DNA of 64,000 bases from Silene latifolia (lineage: Eukaryota; Streptophyta; Magnoliopsida; Caryophyllales; Caryophyllaceae), in contig NC_133534.1 of assembly GCF_048544455.1 (NCBI RefSeq), positions 32,626,217 through 32,690,216 of the forward strand, read 5' to 3'. Below, piece by piece: positions 11,895-23,146 of the stretch. Both the position numbers and the translations under genes were made by a program. Position 1 is the stretch's first letter. Each line of letters begins with the position of its first letter. The notes beneath the pieces were generated by a model. It did not search any database. It saw nothing but the letters and a program-made list of their open reading frames with translations, and was not told the DNA's origin.

Positions 11895-14800
11895 TTAGGT
11901 AGTCCAGGATGCTGATCTTTTCATGACGGGCTTCATCTGTTTATCTTCCTCAAGAGCAATCATACCCAAATGTGAAGGGTCCTCTAACATCATCTTTGCA
12001 ACCAGATATCCAGCAATTGACCAAGTTTGACATTTCCGGGACTGCTTCCCAATAAATCTTCCCTGCTTCCCATCATAATATTCCGGCCAGTTATCTTTCA
12101 GTAATCTGGATTCCGCCAGGTTTATGGCCCGTCTTGCAATTTGAGGACGTCCCGTCTTGATGCATGCAGCAGTTAAGAGCCACAAGAGCACTGCATCCAT
12201 GCAAGTTTGCAAGTAAGTTAAATGGTGCAGTTTCAGTGAACTTGCAAGACAAGAATAATAGGGGACAAAATGGAACATCTTTAGCCCGTCCTAGAACTAG
12301 TGGCCGGATTAAGCGCTCTCACAAAAAGAACTTGGCGAGACACTGTCATTTGAGAACTTGTAATCCTAAGCAGGGTGAGGATGGTGACAAAATTAGTACT
12401 ATTTTTACATGAAACTTAGATAAGACGGTCTTACTGTGAGGTGTTGCAGCACAATGCTGTGAGCTTTTAAGGATTCTGAGTGAGCTTTCAACTTTAAACT
12501 TATCCTAGGACAGTCTTACTAAGGACTTGCAGAAATTTTCTGTTACTTTATTTATAAGAATATAAGTAGGATGGCTTTCAGGATTTAGCAGTGGCAGAAC
12601 CCTAAAATTATCATGCATCACATTTTGCATAATGTCCTAGTTTCCACTGGCAGATCTACATGTACTGACTAGAGTTTCCGGACACCAAAAAGCTAAACAT
12701 TTTGTGCATTTTGCCCATGTTTCTGCTGAAAATTTTATATCCATAATTCATACTTCAAATGTCTTTAGAATAACCATGTTCATAAAAAGGAGAGACGCTT
12801 GGCATCTTCCCTGACAGGGACGGGAACAGCCCTCGGGCTCACCCGTAAGCACATAGGTTAAGGCTATCCGCCTGTCGCGGTGGATCCATAACCCAATTTT
12901 TGAAATTGTGACGGATGCTAAAAAATGGAAGTGTGTGACGAGATTGTTGACTATCTATACTTGATTAGGGGATTGTCTTTGGTAAGATTTGGCTTTATTT
13001 TTACCCCTTGGGAATGAATATAGCAACTACTCGTACTTTGTAGCAAAAGAAAAAGAAAAAAATCATTATAATCAAAGGGACACTGTAAATGAAACTTTCT
13101 TGAGTATTTCATAATGAAGAAGTATATACCTGGCCAGGATCCACCATTGTGATAGCTCCATCTGGTATTTTTGGGATCACAGCCTGTAATAATGCGCCAA
13201 TCGTGGCTTTCAATGGCTGGATAGCAAACTTTAAGGGGCATTTCACCAACCAATTCTTCCCATCTTGCTTCTATAAGGTCCATGATGGCAGTAGATTGTT
13301 CGGCAGTGGCCATGGATGAAATGATAGCAATACAGTTGCCCAGGCAAAACCAACGGATATCCATTTTCGCAGGGCTGACATTGCCAATAAAGTAGCCTCC
13401 ACGATTTGGCATGAAATCAAAGACCCACTCGGGAAGGGAATCGGGCATCACGTTAAATTTGTTTACAGCAGTATGAGAGTATTCTTCTGTTTTATATCGG
13501 TATATGTCGTTAAGCTGCTTAAAGTCCATCCAATAATAACTTCTCATGTGGTAGCTCAAAGCAGGAAGACGCTTATTTATTCGCTCTATGAATTCCTTCC
13601 CTTCATCGTCTGGCTTTAGCAAAACTGAAGCACACCTCAATGCCATGAAGAACAAGGCTTGGATTTCTAGCGGATATCCATAGACACCCTGTACAAGAAG
13701 AGTATCAGAAATAATTGAAGAAATGGAGCATATTTCTTTGTCAAACTAACAAAGTAGTTGTTCTCATAGAGTCACGGATGCCAAGATTAAGGAAAGTAGA
13801 GAAAAATACTTGTGAGTTCTGAATGACAAACACATGTAATAGAGTTGCCATGGGAGGAAATGGAAATGAAACTGTAGACATTCCCCCTTAAGACACGGTA
13901 TACATCTCAAAATATCCTTCCATGGGCAATAGGCAAACCCGGCAAAAGGGTCGTTCAGGTCAGGAGATAGTCGGCTAAATCGAGTTGGGTCAGATCGGAC
14001 GGGAACAGTGTTCATCCAAGTTTTCTACGGGTCAGGTCATTCAGGCCATGTTTATAAATCTAGGGTGTGGAAATTCATTATTTCGGAAATTTGGGTCATT
14101 TTGGATAAGGAAAATGTTCCGTTCGGATAAATTCTGGTCAGTTTCTGGTCAGGTGGGTTTCTAGTCATTATTGTTTTCTCTACTCAGGTGTACCAGCACT
14201 TTAATTCTAAAATCAGAGGTCAATCTAATCCTACATACCCTCATTTCTATCAGCTCTATATAAAGCCGCTATATTAGCAAAAGCATAAAATGTCAAAAAT
14301 GTCTAAATTACAAGAAACTTCATTAAATCTGTTATCAGCATACAAATTTCAACTAGAAGAGCTTACCATTCTGCGATCAATCATGCAGCAACCATCAGCA
14401 CAGAGGAGAGTTGGAAAGGTATCAAAGCCCTCAGAAAGACAGAGACTGAGGATAAGCCGCATACCCTTCTGGCATTCCGGCATGTCAGCTAATGAAGAGT
14501 CTCCTGTACTTCTTGTGTATGCTCGAAGCAAGATGATCCACCAAAATCCTGAATCAACAGGGGCAACTCTTCCAATAGCACTTTCACCAAAATCCGCTAT
14601 TAAAGTTTCGTGATTCCTCACTGGATCATGGAAAACTTTAAAGCTAGCTGGCATCACACCTTCTGCCAGTTGGAATCGATCAATCTTTTTCTCCCATGAT
14701 TGAAGCCGGAGAGTTTTCAGAAGAAAATTTCTCACAATTTCAGGTTCTCCGTTCATCAAAAATGCCAATGCACTTGGGACAAAATCCCTAACGAAGACCT

Positions 14801-15745
14801 ATAAAAATGAAAGCATTTTAAGAGTTTGTGAGCACATAAGACTTGGGTACATGGTAACTTAGGCTCGGAGTTAACAAAAATTCTAAGATTAAGCTCTTGA
14901 AAACAGCACCGCAAGATTACAGCAATTTATCAGTAACAATGTTTCTCACAAGATGAAATTAGAAAAGGAAGTTACAACAACATTATCCCACTTCCTCAAG
15001 GCCTCCCCCAAATGGTTGGGTAGAAGGAGGGGGTCAATCGCAAGCATCCTTACCAATGTGTTGTTAGCACATTGATGTTGTTACTGGGTGATACATGAGA
15101 ATTGCATCGAGCAAGTGCTATTTCAGAATAAAAAGAGTGTGGATTCATTGACTAAGTTTGCTTTATTTCATTTCATCATAATCTAAAATGGAATGGTGAA
15201 TCTTTGTCTCGATTAGAAGCGGAAACATCAAATGGTACAAAACCAATTATAAAAAAAATTATATTAAAACCATTTTAAACATCAAGCGGAATCTTTGTCT
15301 TCACCTGATCGTAGTTGCATTTTTCTTCAGAACTATCTAAAGCAGCAATAGTTCCAACGGGCTGACCACGAAAATAAACCAAGGAACGCCTCAAAGCATC
15401 CCATGCTTCACCAACAATTGGATGAGGCTCAAAGCCAGCAAGTGACCTAGGGGTACTAAAACCTGATCTGGGAGTGTTGATACCAGATCGTCGCCCATTG
15501 GCCAAAATATTTTCAAGATGATCTGCTAAACGGGATATATTCTCGGCATTTCTTGTTGATGCTCGAGGGGTGGCGTTTGTGAACTCGTTTAGGGACCTTT
15601 CATCAAGTGATCTTTGCCTGCTTTCCATGTTCAAGGTCCGAGGCCTGTCCAACAGCTTTGCAAAATCACGTTCTTCAATTTCATCTAATGCATCACGCGG
15701 GGTTATATTTCCATTCTGCGTGACTTTAACAGAGAGTTCTGACAT
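11895..15745 (-). CDS. cytosolic alkaline/neutral invertase (GH100)
   Basis: Four coding exons on the minus strand: 15745-15305, 14798-14367, 13688-13130 and 12190-11895. They join with consistent phases and GT-AG borders into 575 aa. The enzyme hydrolyses sucrose to glucose and fructose at neutral pH in the cytosol. GH100 blocks are complete: [45 protein letters not shown]-like (here AEGVMPASF), [63 protein letters not shown] and [20 protein letters not shown]. The short N-terminus without a transit peptide, with [13 protein letters not shown], places it in the CINV1-like (beta, cytosolic) clade. The C-terminal KRSASW corresponds to the 14-3-3/calcium-dependent kinase site reported in Arabidopsis CINV1. 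I chose the ATG at 15745 (MSELSVKV) because an AG acceptor at 15805-15806 suggests the upstream ATG at 15844 lies in a 5'-UTR intron. Confidence 0.94.
14974..15058 (-). mobile_element. Au-like SINE relic in invertase intron 1
   Basis: Read on the minus strand this contains GGTAAGGATGCTTGCGATTG followed by ACCCCCTCC, then TTTGGGGGAGGCCTTGAGG, and ends in TAATGTTGTTG. That is the 3' half of an Au-type SINE. It lies between coding exons 1 and 2 of the invertase, in the gene's orientation. Flanking duplications were not resolved, so the ends are approximate. Confidence 0.6.
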
Positions 15746-15803
15746 TTTGAGTGATTTGAAGTTCAAATGGGATAGAGGGGCAGAAAATTTAGCTTTTCTC
15801 CAA

Positions 15804-17262
15804 CCTGCACATAGAACCGTCAGATCATGCTCACGTTGAAACAAACGAGAATTTCATTCACTATAAGTACCAGATGCAAATCACAAGACAATAACGTTAC
15901 TCAGCACCTCAAGGGTTTGCGCGCATATGGTAGGATAAGGGAATCAGATGTACGCAACATTACCCTATGTCATTGACAGTGTCACAGTAAGGAAAAGCTA
16001 TTTCCATACGACAAGGGTCTCCACATACTAAAACAAGTAACTTCACGAAGTTGTTTACATGGAAATATATTGATGTTAAGAGGCATAGCACTATTCATCC
16101 AATCCAAAACAATAGCCATTGTGCAATTTTCTAAGCTCCGCCACAATACAATCACAACCAACCACGGAGGCACGGAGCACAACTTTCTCTTACATGTAAA
16201 ACCAATCCATATTCTCAAGTATTCCTCGTTTAACTAAAGGCCTAATGGATCGGTATCACGGTTAAGACCAGCTCATATAAGATTTTTGTGGTTAATGAAA
16301 ATCTAAGAAAGTAGGCCCTTTACTTAGATCACAATTTGAGGGAATTACAGCAAAATAAAAACTCATAGCCATGAATTAACAGCGTCGTTATCGATGCTGC
16401 AGGCACGCCTAATCGCACAAGTCTAATCTTAGATACTCCCCTAGTTCTATCTAATCAACTGAAGTGGAGTACTAAATTTGAACAAATCAAACACGGAATA
16501 TTCCTCATCTTTCTAATTAAATGCCATTGTTTTCAACAATTGATTGTGAAAATAACATCATTGAGACATTGACAATCAATATTTTTCATTCTTTTGGTAA
16601 GGAGGTCCTTGTCACATAAATCATCATTTATAACAAATCTCAAATACACTTGTTGGGAAATTAACTCGAATCTCCCACATGCAACAGAAGCACCCGAATC
16701 CCAACCCCCAAGTACTATACCAAGGGGTTGGGATTCGGCCATTCGGTTAACAGTTCAATCGGGTTGGTGTAGGAGATTGGTATTAATTCTAAAATGGGTT
16801 TCAAAAACTCTGAGAATTTACATAAACACACAACAAAACAAACCCAGATGCAAAAACTATAAATCAAAATCAAATTACCCAAAAGATCCAAGTCAAAAAA
16901 AACACATGCATGGCTCTAAATTAATGAACATAGATTATTTAACAACAATTAACTACAAAACAATCAAATATAGCACTACCCACAACAGAATTATGCATGA
17001 TTAATACACATATCATAAATACAAATCTAAATAAACCATCAAAATTCAAACTTGATTAGTACTACCTTACACTTGTATTCATTTGTGATTGTGAGGAGTA
17101 TTTTAATAAAATGTAAGGAATAAGGATTAATGGAACACACCTTAGATTAAAGGGTTAGTTGTGATTTATGTGACTCAAATTTGTTCAGTATTTGAGCAAA
17201 TAAAATGAGAGAGCAAGAGTCCTACTTCGAAGCAACTATTAATAAGGGTGTTGTTATTTATA
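15804..17262 (-). promoter_or_regulatory. inferred 5'-UTR intron and promoter of the invertase gene
   Basis: On the minus strand, TATAAATA (17262-17255) is followed about 35 bp later by a likely transcription start and a short leader. A good donor (AAG|GTGTGT, exon end 17141) could pair with the AG acceptor at 15805-15806 to remove a 1.3-kb 5'-UTR intron just before the coding start. The intron DNA has no supported gene. This is inference from splice-site quality; related invertase genes often have such leader introns. Confidence 0.4.
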
Positions 17263-17685
17263 ATAACGTATATTTTATATAAGAAGAACTCTATTTCTCC
17301 ATTTATTCAAGAAATGTAGACAATATCGTCATCATTTCTATTTTTTATAAAAGAAAAAAAAAATGGAAAATGAGTTGGATGACTGATCAAAAACCCAACA
17401 ATCAATCACTGAAATAAATAAATTAAAAATAGGACTGACAATTATCATTCACTGACATTTCTGCCACTAGTGATTTTTATTTTCTCTTGGGAGTTTTTTA
17501 TTTTTTTATTTTTTTGCTGGGTGTTATGTAGGGGAAAGTTTTTGTTTGTTTAAGATAGTCGCTTTACCAGGAAACTGACGTGAGTATAATAACTAGGTCC
17601 AGCTAAAAAAAATACTCGCTCTGTCCCAATCACAAAATACTTCTGTTACATCGATTTTTATTATCCTCTTTACCCAAAAATCTTA
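17263..17685. other. intergenic spacer with a partial Stowaway-like left end
   Basis: AT-rich DNA. The phrase TACTCGCTCTGTCCCAATCA near 17610 resembles a Stowaway left end, but no matching right end was found nearby. A Helitron start follows at 17686. Confidence 0.35.
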
Positions 17686-18147
17686 TCTATATTAATACAA
17701 AAGACAATACTCAATCCTCAGCGCCCCACGTTTAAATTCATGTTATGGTGGGACCCGTGAGTGTGCAATGTATTTATTTCTTCAGATTTTCGTCTTTTCA
17801 AATATACGATAAATTCCGTCTTACAACAAATTCTATTAAATAATATTATGAAAAAATTCTATGAATTAATATTATGAAATAATTTTATACATTTCGTGTA
17901 AATAAAATTCTATGAATTAATATTATGAATTACATACATATGTTAAAGTTGATTATATTAGATTATATTTCTTTTATCCGGATGTAAAGTTTTTTATGTA
18001 TGCAATTTTTATTTACAAGAGTAGATTACGTTATTTCCTTATAAACCAGTGTATGTGAACACTTGTTTGTAACAAATTTAAACATTAATTATGTAGATCG
18101 TAGATTTAGACCAACTAAATAAGTACAATAGAAATGCAAAAACAAAT

Positions 18148-18732
18148 TGTTCCGGGTGTAATTCCAGAGCAAGTGTTGTTACCACCCGTGGCTTGTAGAA
18201 TGATGTCTTGAGTTGGATCCCTCGTCTCTATCGTTCCTCTCGGCCTCTCCTGCAACAATGAACGAACTGAGGGTTTGACTTTGTGCCAAGCGTACTCACT
18301 TCGACGCTCAAGTCAGTAAACTTAGAGGGATAAGTTGTTATTACTTGGCTAAGGATGTATTGTAGAGAGATAAGGGAGATATTACCAGATGAATAGTGAT
18401 TCTTCGGTTAATTTTTTGGATCATTTCCTCAATGAAGGTTGAGGAGTATTTATAGACTTTCACCTTTTGTCACGTAGTGGCCAAGTGGCCAAGTGGCTAG
18501 CAGGTGAAAAGACCGTTCTACCCTCGGTCGATGGACCCATAGCAGGCCGGCCGAGGATCTTGGATATGAGTACGCGGGTACGTGTCCCATTGGCCGGTTG
18601 CGGTAGCCGAGACCCCAGTGACAGTAGATGGGTTGCATCGGCTGGACTGTCTAAGTCGTTGACTTTGTTGTGGATATCCTTGACCTTGCTCACTATGTTG
18701 ACTTGGTCAGCGGTGCAGAATATGCCCCATCA
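18148..18732 (-). repeat. left LTR (3' LTR) of the gypsy-like element
   Basis: Begins TGTTCCGGGTG and ends ATGCCCCATCA on the plus strand; it matches 29635-30221 along its length. CAAAT precedes it. Confidence 0.93.
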
Positions 18733-19412
18733 ATTTGCCCCCAGCGTAGTCTATGCCGTGGTATGGGCTCCGATGTATGCTGAGCGTATATTCTGCGCAA
18801 GTAATTTCTGAAACTTTTCTGTATCGGCTTCCTCTACCTCGGCCTGGTTCTTCTTAGGCCGTACCATATCCCCCCTCCACATGGATGTGTAAAGGGCATC
18901 CGATGTGGAAAAGGAAGTGACGCTGGCCGAGACCAGGGTTGGGAGTGCCGGTTGTTTTTGATTGCCCCAGTGCCGGTGCTTCCTAGCTTGGTTGATCATG
19001 TGGCCGGCGGAGAGCAGATACCTAGGAATTTGTTGAGGAAGATGAATGGGCGAAGAGAGGTAAAGGGGCGTGTTGAAGACGCTTGATCACTGTTGCATTG
19101 ATTGACGTTTGACTGTTGCGACGATTGACTTTCCATGGTTGCATGTCTGACACGTGTCTGTTAGCTGATTGGCTGGCGCTTCATGGGCTGTTCTCTGATT
19201 GGTCCTTTTTCATGGGCTTTTCCTTATAAATAGGGCAGTTATTCCGTGAAATTGGCCACCAATTTCACACACTCCAAAATTTTCTTCTTTCTAAACTTTT
19301 AAGGGCTTCTTTGTCTTCTAATTTTCAGAGTTGTTACTCCGGCGAGTGTTTTTCTTCAAGGTAAACAAACAAATTTCCTCACTTCTTATTTTGTTAAATA
19401 ATCATTGCCATC

Positions 19413-22068
19413 ATGTCTTCTGCTGACGTCGGGACTAACACTTCTGCGCCGGGGGGTTCCCCGTCGCGTCTTGATGGGGAGGGGATACTAGATGCCATCC
19501 CGATAAGGTTTGGGGGCCCTAGGTCTCCTTCTCCCGAAGTTGATCCTCAAGTTTTGGAGGAATGGGAGGATGACGATGATGTCGATCATGACGTGACGAT
19601 TTTGGTGATGATCTTTGAAAAGGCTCGTCCTAATGAGGGGAGGCAGTACGTTATGGATCACGGCGACGCCTGTAAGGTCCGCCTTGACCGTGCTTGGACC
19701 CATAAGTTCGCCAGTTGTTCTGGCGAGACATTTTTCGAGGGCCATTTTTTCTTTGGCAGGGACTACAAAATTGTTATCCCTGAGAAGGGTCAGGCGGTCT
19801 GTTGCCCTCCCCCGGGTCACATCGGCGTTTACATGCGGCACTTGGAGTACGGGCTCCGGTTTCCGCTGAATGAGTACGTTATGGCCATTATTAGGGCCAT
19901 GAACGTTGCTGTTGCCCAACTGCACCCGTTGGCTGTGAGGACCATAGTCGGCTTTGTCTGGCTTTGTCTCTTCAAGGGAGAGGCCCCAACGGTGAATTTA
20001 TTCCGCCGGCTTCATCATCTCCGGCCATCAATCTTTGGCCGCGTCGGATGGTACAGTGTGCAAACGGAGCAGGGTTATGTCTCTGTTGACAAACTTACTT
20101 CTTGCAAGGACTGGAAAGATCGGTGGGTGTATGTTAAGGTGCCGGATGACTATCCGCCGCCCGCTCCTTTCAAAGCACCAAGTTAATTTGCGGTGTGAGA
20201 CTAAGGCGGAGCACGACGGATGGGTCACCGGAAAAAGCTCAAGATGGATGCCAAGCAAGGTCCCTCTTAAGGAGGATGAGAAGCTGGCGATGAGGCTCTT
20301 TGAGGCGGACAAGAGTGGGGTGCCGAAAAGATGGATTCCCCCAACGCAGATCATCCTCCAGGATGAGCCGCTCTGTCATGTCGGCCTCATACCGGGTGAG
20401 TGGGGTCGGTGTGAGGCCCATCACTGCTCTCAGTGTTCCTGTTTCTCGAACTTCGATTTATTTCTTCTACTTAACTCTTGCTTTGTTTCCTTCGCAGACC
20501 ACTTTGGACCGGACACATCGAGGATATCCTCCGGAGAATGGGGCTGCACAAAGATAAAACCGTTGCTAACTTGCATCCCAAGGCTCTAACCCATGACCGC
20601 AGGACGTCGCCGAATGATCTCATGGATCAGCAGCTGAAAAGCTTGAATGCGGTGGAGGCCCAGGCGAAGGTTGTTAGTAACATGCCGCGCCATACGCGAA
20701 AAACAAAGTCTTCGGCGGCGATGGCGTCGACATCAATTCCACCTCCCATTCCCCCTGTTCAGAAGGCAACGGTGGAGATCGTTGATATCACCAATGGGAA
20801 GGACTCTGATGAGGAGGGGTCTCCCCTTGTCCGTAAGAGAAAGGAGACGACCTCTACCCGTCGTTGCTTCGCCTGGCCTTTGGCGAGGAACGCGTCCTCC
20901 GCCAAGAAGGCCAAGCACGGTACTGATCTATCATGTGGCTCAGATTTAGCCGGTTCATTAGGCGCTGCTGATGACGGGCTCTCTGGCATGTCTATGCATG
21001 TTGATACTGATGCTTTCGTTAAATTTTTGCAGATCAGCCGCTGTCGGCCGTCGCTCTTATTGAGCAGCAAGTGGGGGAGAAACCCGCGCAGGCTGGTGAT
21101 CATAACGTCACCGTTGACCCTTCATCCCAGAAGGCTTCCCCCTCCCGACTGCAGGCTGGTGATCGAAACGTCACCACTGACTCTTCATCCCAGAAGGCTT
21201 CCCCCTCCCGGCTGCAGGCTGGTGATCGAGACGTCGCCACCGACCCTTCATCCTGAAGGCTTCCCCCTCCCGCTTGTAGCGGAAAGCGCGAGGCGATCGA
21301 GGAGTGGCGAGATGGAACGAGCTGACCGGTGCTCGTATTATAGAGCAGGAGAAGGCCGTGGCCCAGTCCGCCCTTGAGCTTAATGCCACTAAGAAGGTGG
21401 CCGTGAAGGCGAAGCTGGATCTCCTCAATGAGCAGAGGCTTAGGGGAGATGCTTAGAAAGCGCTCTTGGCTGAGAGAAAACTCAGGGAGGACGCTGAAAA
21501 GGAGGTCCTTGCTGAGAGAGCCAAGGCCGAGGCTGCTGCGGCCGAAGTTGCAAAGCTGCTGGAGAAGTGTGCCCTTGTTCAGAGGCACGCCGACCTTTAT
21601 TTCCAACAGAGGAATGAATTCAGGGGCATGCATCAGATCTAGGGGAAGGTGATTCGGAGCAAGGAGGCCATTATTAGACAAAAGGAGGAGGACATTGAGA
21701 TGCTCCAAACCGTCATGCTCCCTAACATGTGCACCGAATTCCGGGATCTGGCCGAGGAAGCTGCCAGGGAAGTGATTGAGGAGCTCTTCCCTCTCGAGGG
21801 TTCCTTTCCGTGGGGCAAATTTGACGAGCTGTTTGACGACAAGCTCGAAGCTAAGGAGAAAGCCGTGGCAGAGAAGGCCAAGGAGGCGGTGAGGGTGATG
21901 ATAGAGAAAGAGGCGGCCGCGGAGAGTGCAGCCCTCGCTGAGAAGGCTAAGGCGGCCAAGGAGGAAGCCGAGAGGGCAAGGGCAGCTGAGGCTGCTAAGA
22001 ACGCCGCTGGGTTGCCCATCGAAGAAGATGCTGCTACCGCTGCTGATGGCAAGCAGCAACAGGCATAG
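19413..22068 (+). pseudogene. antisense open region of the gypsy-like element (putative gypsy-type transposon protein plus coiled coil)
   Basis: A plus-strand coding-like region, antisense to the element's gag. Its first part (from 19413) contains FPLNEYVMAIIRAMNVAVAQ and GEAPTVNLFRRLHHLRPS. These resemble the plant putative gypsy-type transposon domain (Transposase_28, PF04195, by memory). The later part (about 21.4-22.07 kb) is rich in Ala, Glu and Lys and looks like a long coiled coil. Such antisense ORFs are known from Tat-lineage LTR elements, with unknown function. It is part of a broken fossil. Confidence 0.65.
21089..21275 (+). repeat. 63-bp tandem repeat, three copies, inside the antisense region
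   Basis: GGCTGGTGAT recurs at 21091, 21154 and 21217, a period of 63 bp (21 codons), with the unit containing AAGGCTTCCCCCTCCCG. The period keeps the reading frame, so copy-number change would alter protein length without changing frame. Confidence 0.8.
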
Positions 22069-22431
22069 GGAGACGGGCGGTCGTCACCAGGCTCACCCGG
22101 CGTCTCGAATAGCTTCAGCTGTTCGGGAGCCAATTATTAAGCCTTCCCTCCCCGCCATTTTTTTGGCGCTTCAAATAATAATGTAATCTTTTGTTTTTCT
22201 TTTCCTTGTATTTTGTACAACTTTGGTAGGTTGTGTTTTGGCTTATCCTTATGGGGACGGCCGTCGTCTGTATTCTCCTCACTTGTAACTTATCATTTTT
22301 AATAAGAGTTCGTTTCTTTTATCTTCGGCTTGGCCGAGGTCTTTACCTCACTTTGAGTTTTCTTGCGCTAATAGTTGAGCGTATCAACTGTACTTAGCGT
22401 CTTCACTTTGCCTCTGGCTTGGCCGAGGTCT

Positions 22432-22433
<2 letters not shown>

Positions 22434-22462
<29 letters not shown>
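22434..22462. repeat. poly-T tract
   Basis: An almost pure run of T of about 29 bases inside the gypsy-like element, between the antisense open region and the 165-bp array. Confidence 0.85.
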
Positions 22463-22616
22463 CCGTCTGAGTTGACTTTTTGTTTTCGCCTCGGCCTGGC
22501 CGAGGCAGTCTAGAGTGCGCATCCCAACTGTGTTTAAACGTTTTTAAGGCGTTTTGATCGTTTCTGCGAGTATCAATCGCGCCGGGCGAATCGCGCGGCG
22601 TCTTTTCGAGGGTGAT

Positions 22617-23146
22617 TGCCGCTCTTGTCGGTGTGTGTGTGAGAGCGTACGCTTATTGGTAATGACGGCCGCTCTTGTCGATGTGACAGTGTGAGCTGGC
22701 GTCTTATTTCTTGATGACGGCCGTGGCGTCTACCACTTGGAGTGACTGCGACGGCGTCGAACTCTTGGGGTGACTGCCGTGGCATCTACTACTTGGGGTG
22801 ACTACGACGGTGCCTGCCTCTTTATGGAGACTACCGCTCTTGTCGGTGTGACAGTGTGAGCTGGCGTCTATTTCTTGATGACGGCCGTGGCGTCTACCAC
22901 TTGAGGTGGCTGCGACGGCGTCAAACCTCTTGGGGTGACTGCCGTGGCGTCTACTACTTGGGGTGACTGCGACGGTGCCTGCCTCTTTATGGAGACTACC
23001 GCTCTTGTCGGTGTGACAGTGTGAGCTGGCGTCTATTTCTTGATGACGGCCGTGGCGTCTACCACTTGGAGTGACTGCGACGGCGTCAAACCTCTTGGGG
23101 TGACTGCCGTGGCGTCTACTACTTGGGGTGACTGCGACGGTGCCTG
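22617..23146. repeat. 165-bp tandem array, left part
   Basis: Units contain GCTCTTGTCGGTGTGACAG and the sub-repeats GGCGTCTACCACTTGG and GACTGCCGTGGCGTCTAC. Full-length units start at about 22836 and 23001, with two shorter diverged units near 22623 and 22673. The array belongs to the gypsy-like element and is interrupted at 23146 by a solo LTR. Confidence 0.85.

Noticed and set aside
15746-15844. Upstream ATG for the invertase (33 extra residues)
   Set aside because: The extension crosses a good splice acceptor and lacks similarity to the family N-terminus; the ATG at 15745 is preferred.
18460-18811. Open frames on both strands within the left LTR
   Set aside because: They fall in an LTR and repeat in the other copy with changes; no coding evidence.
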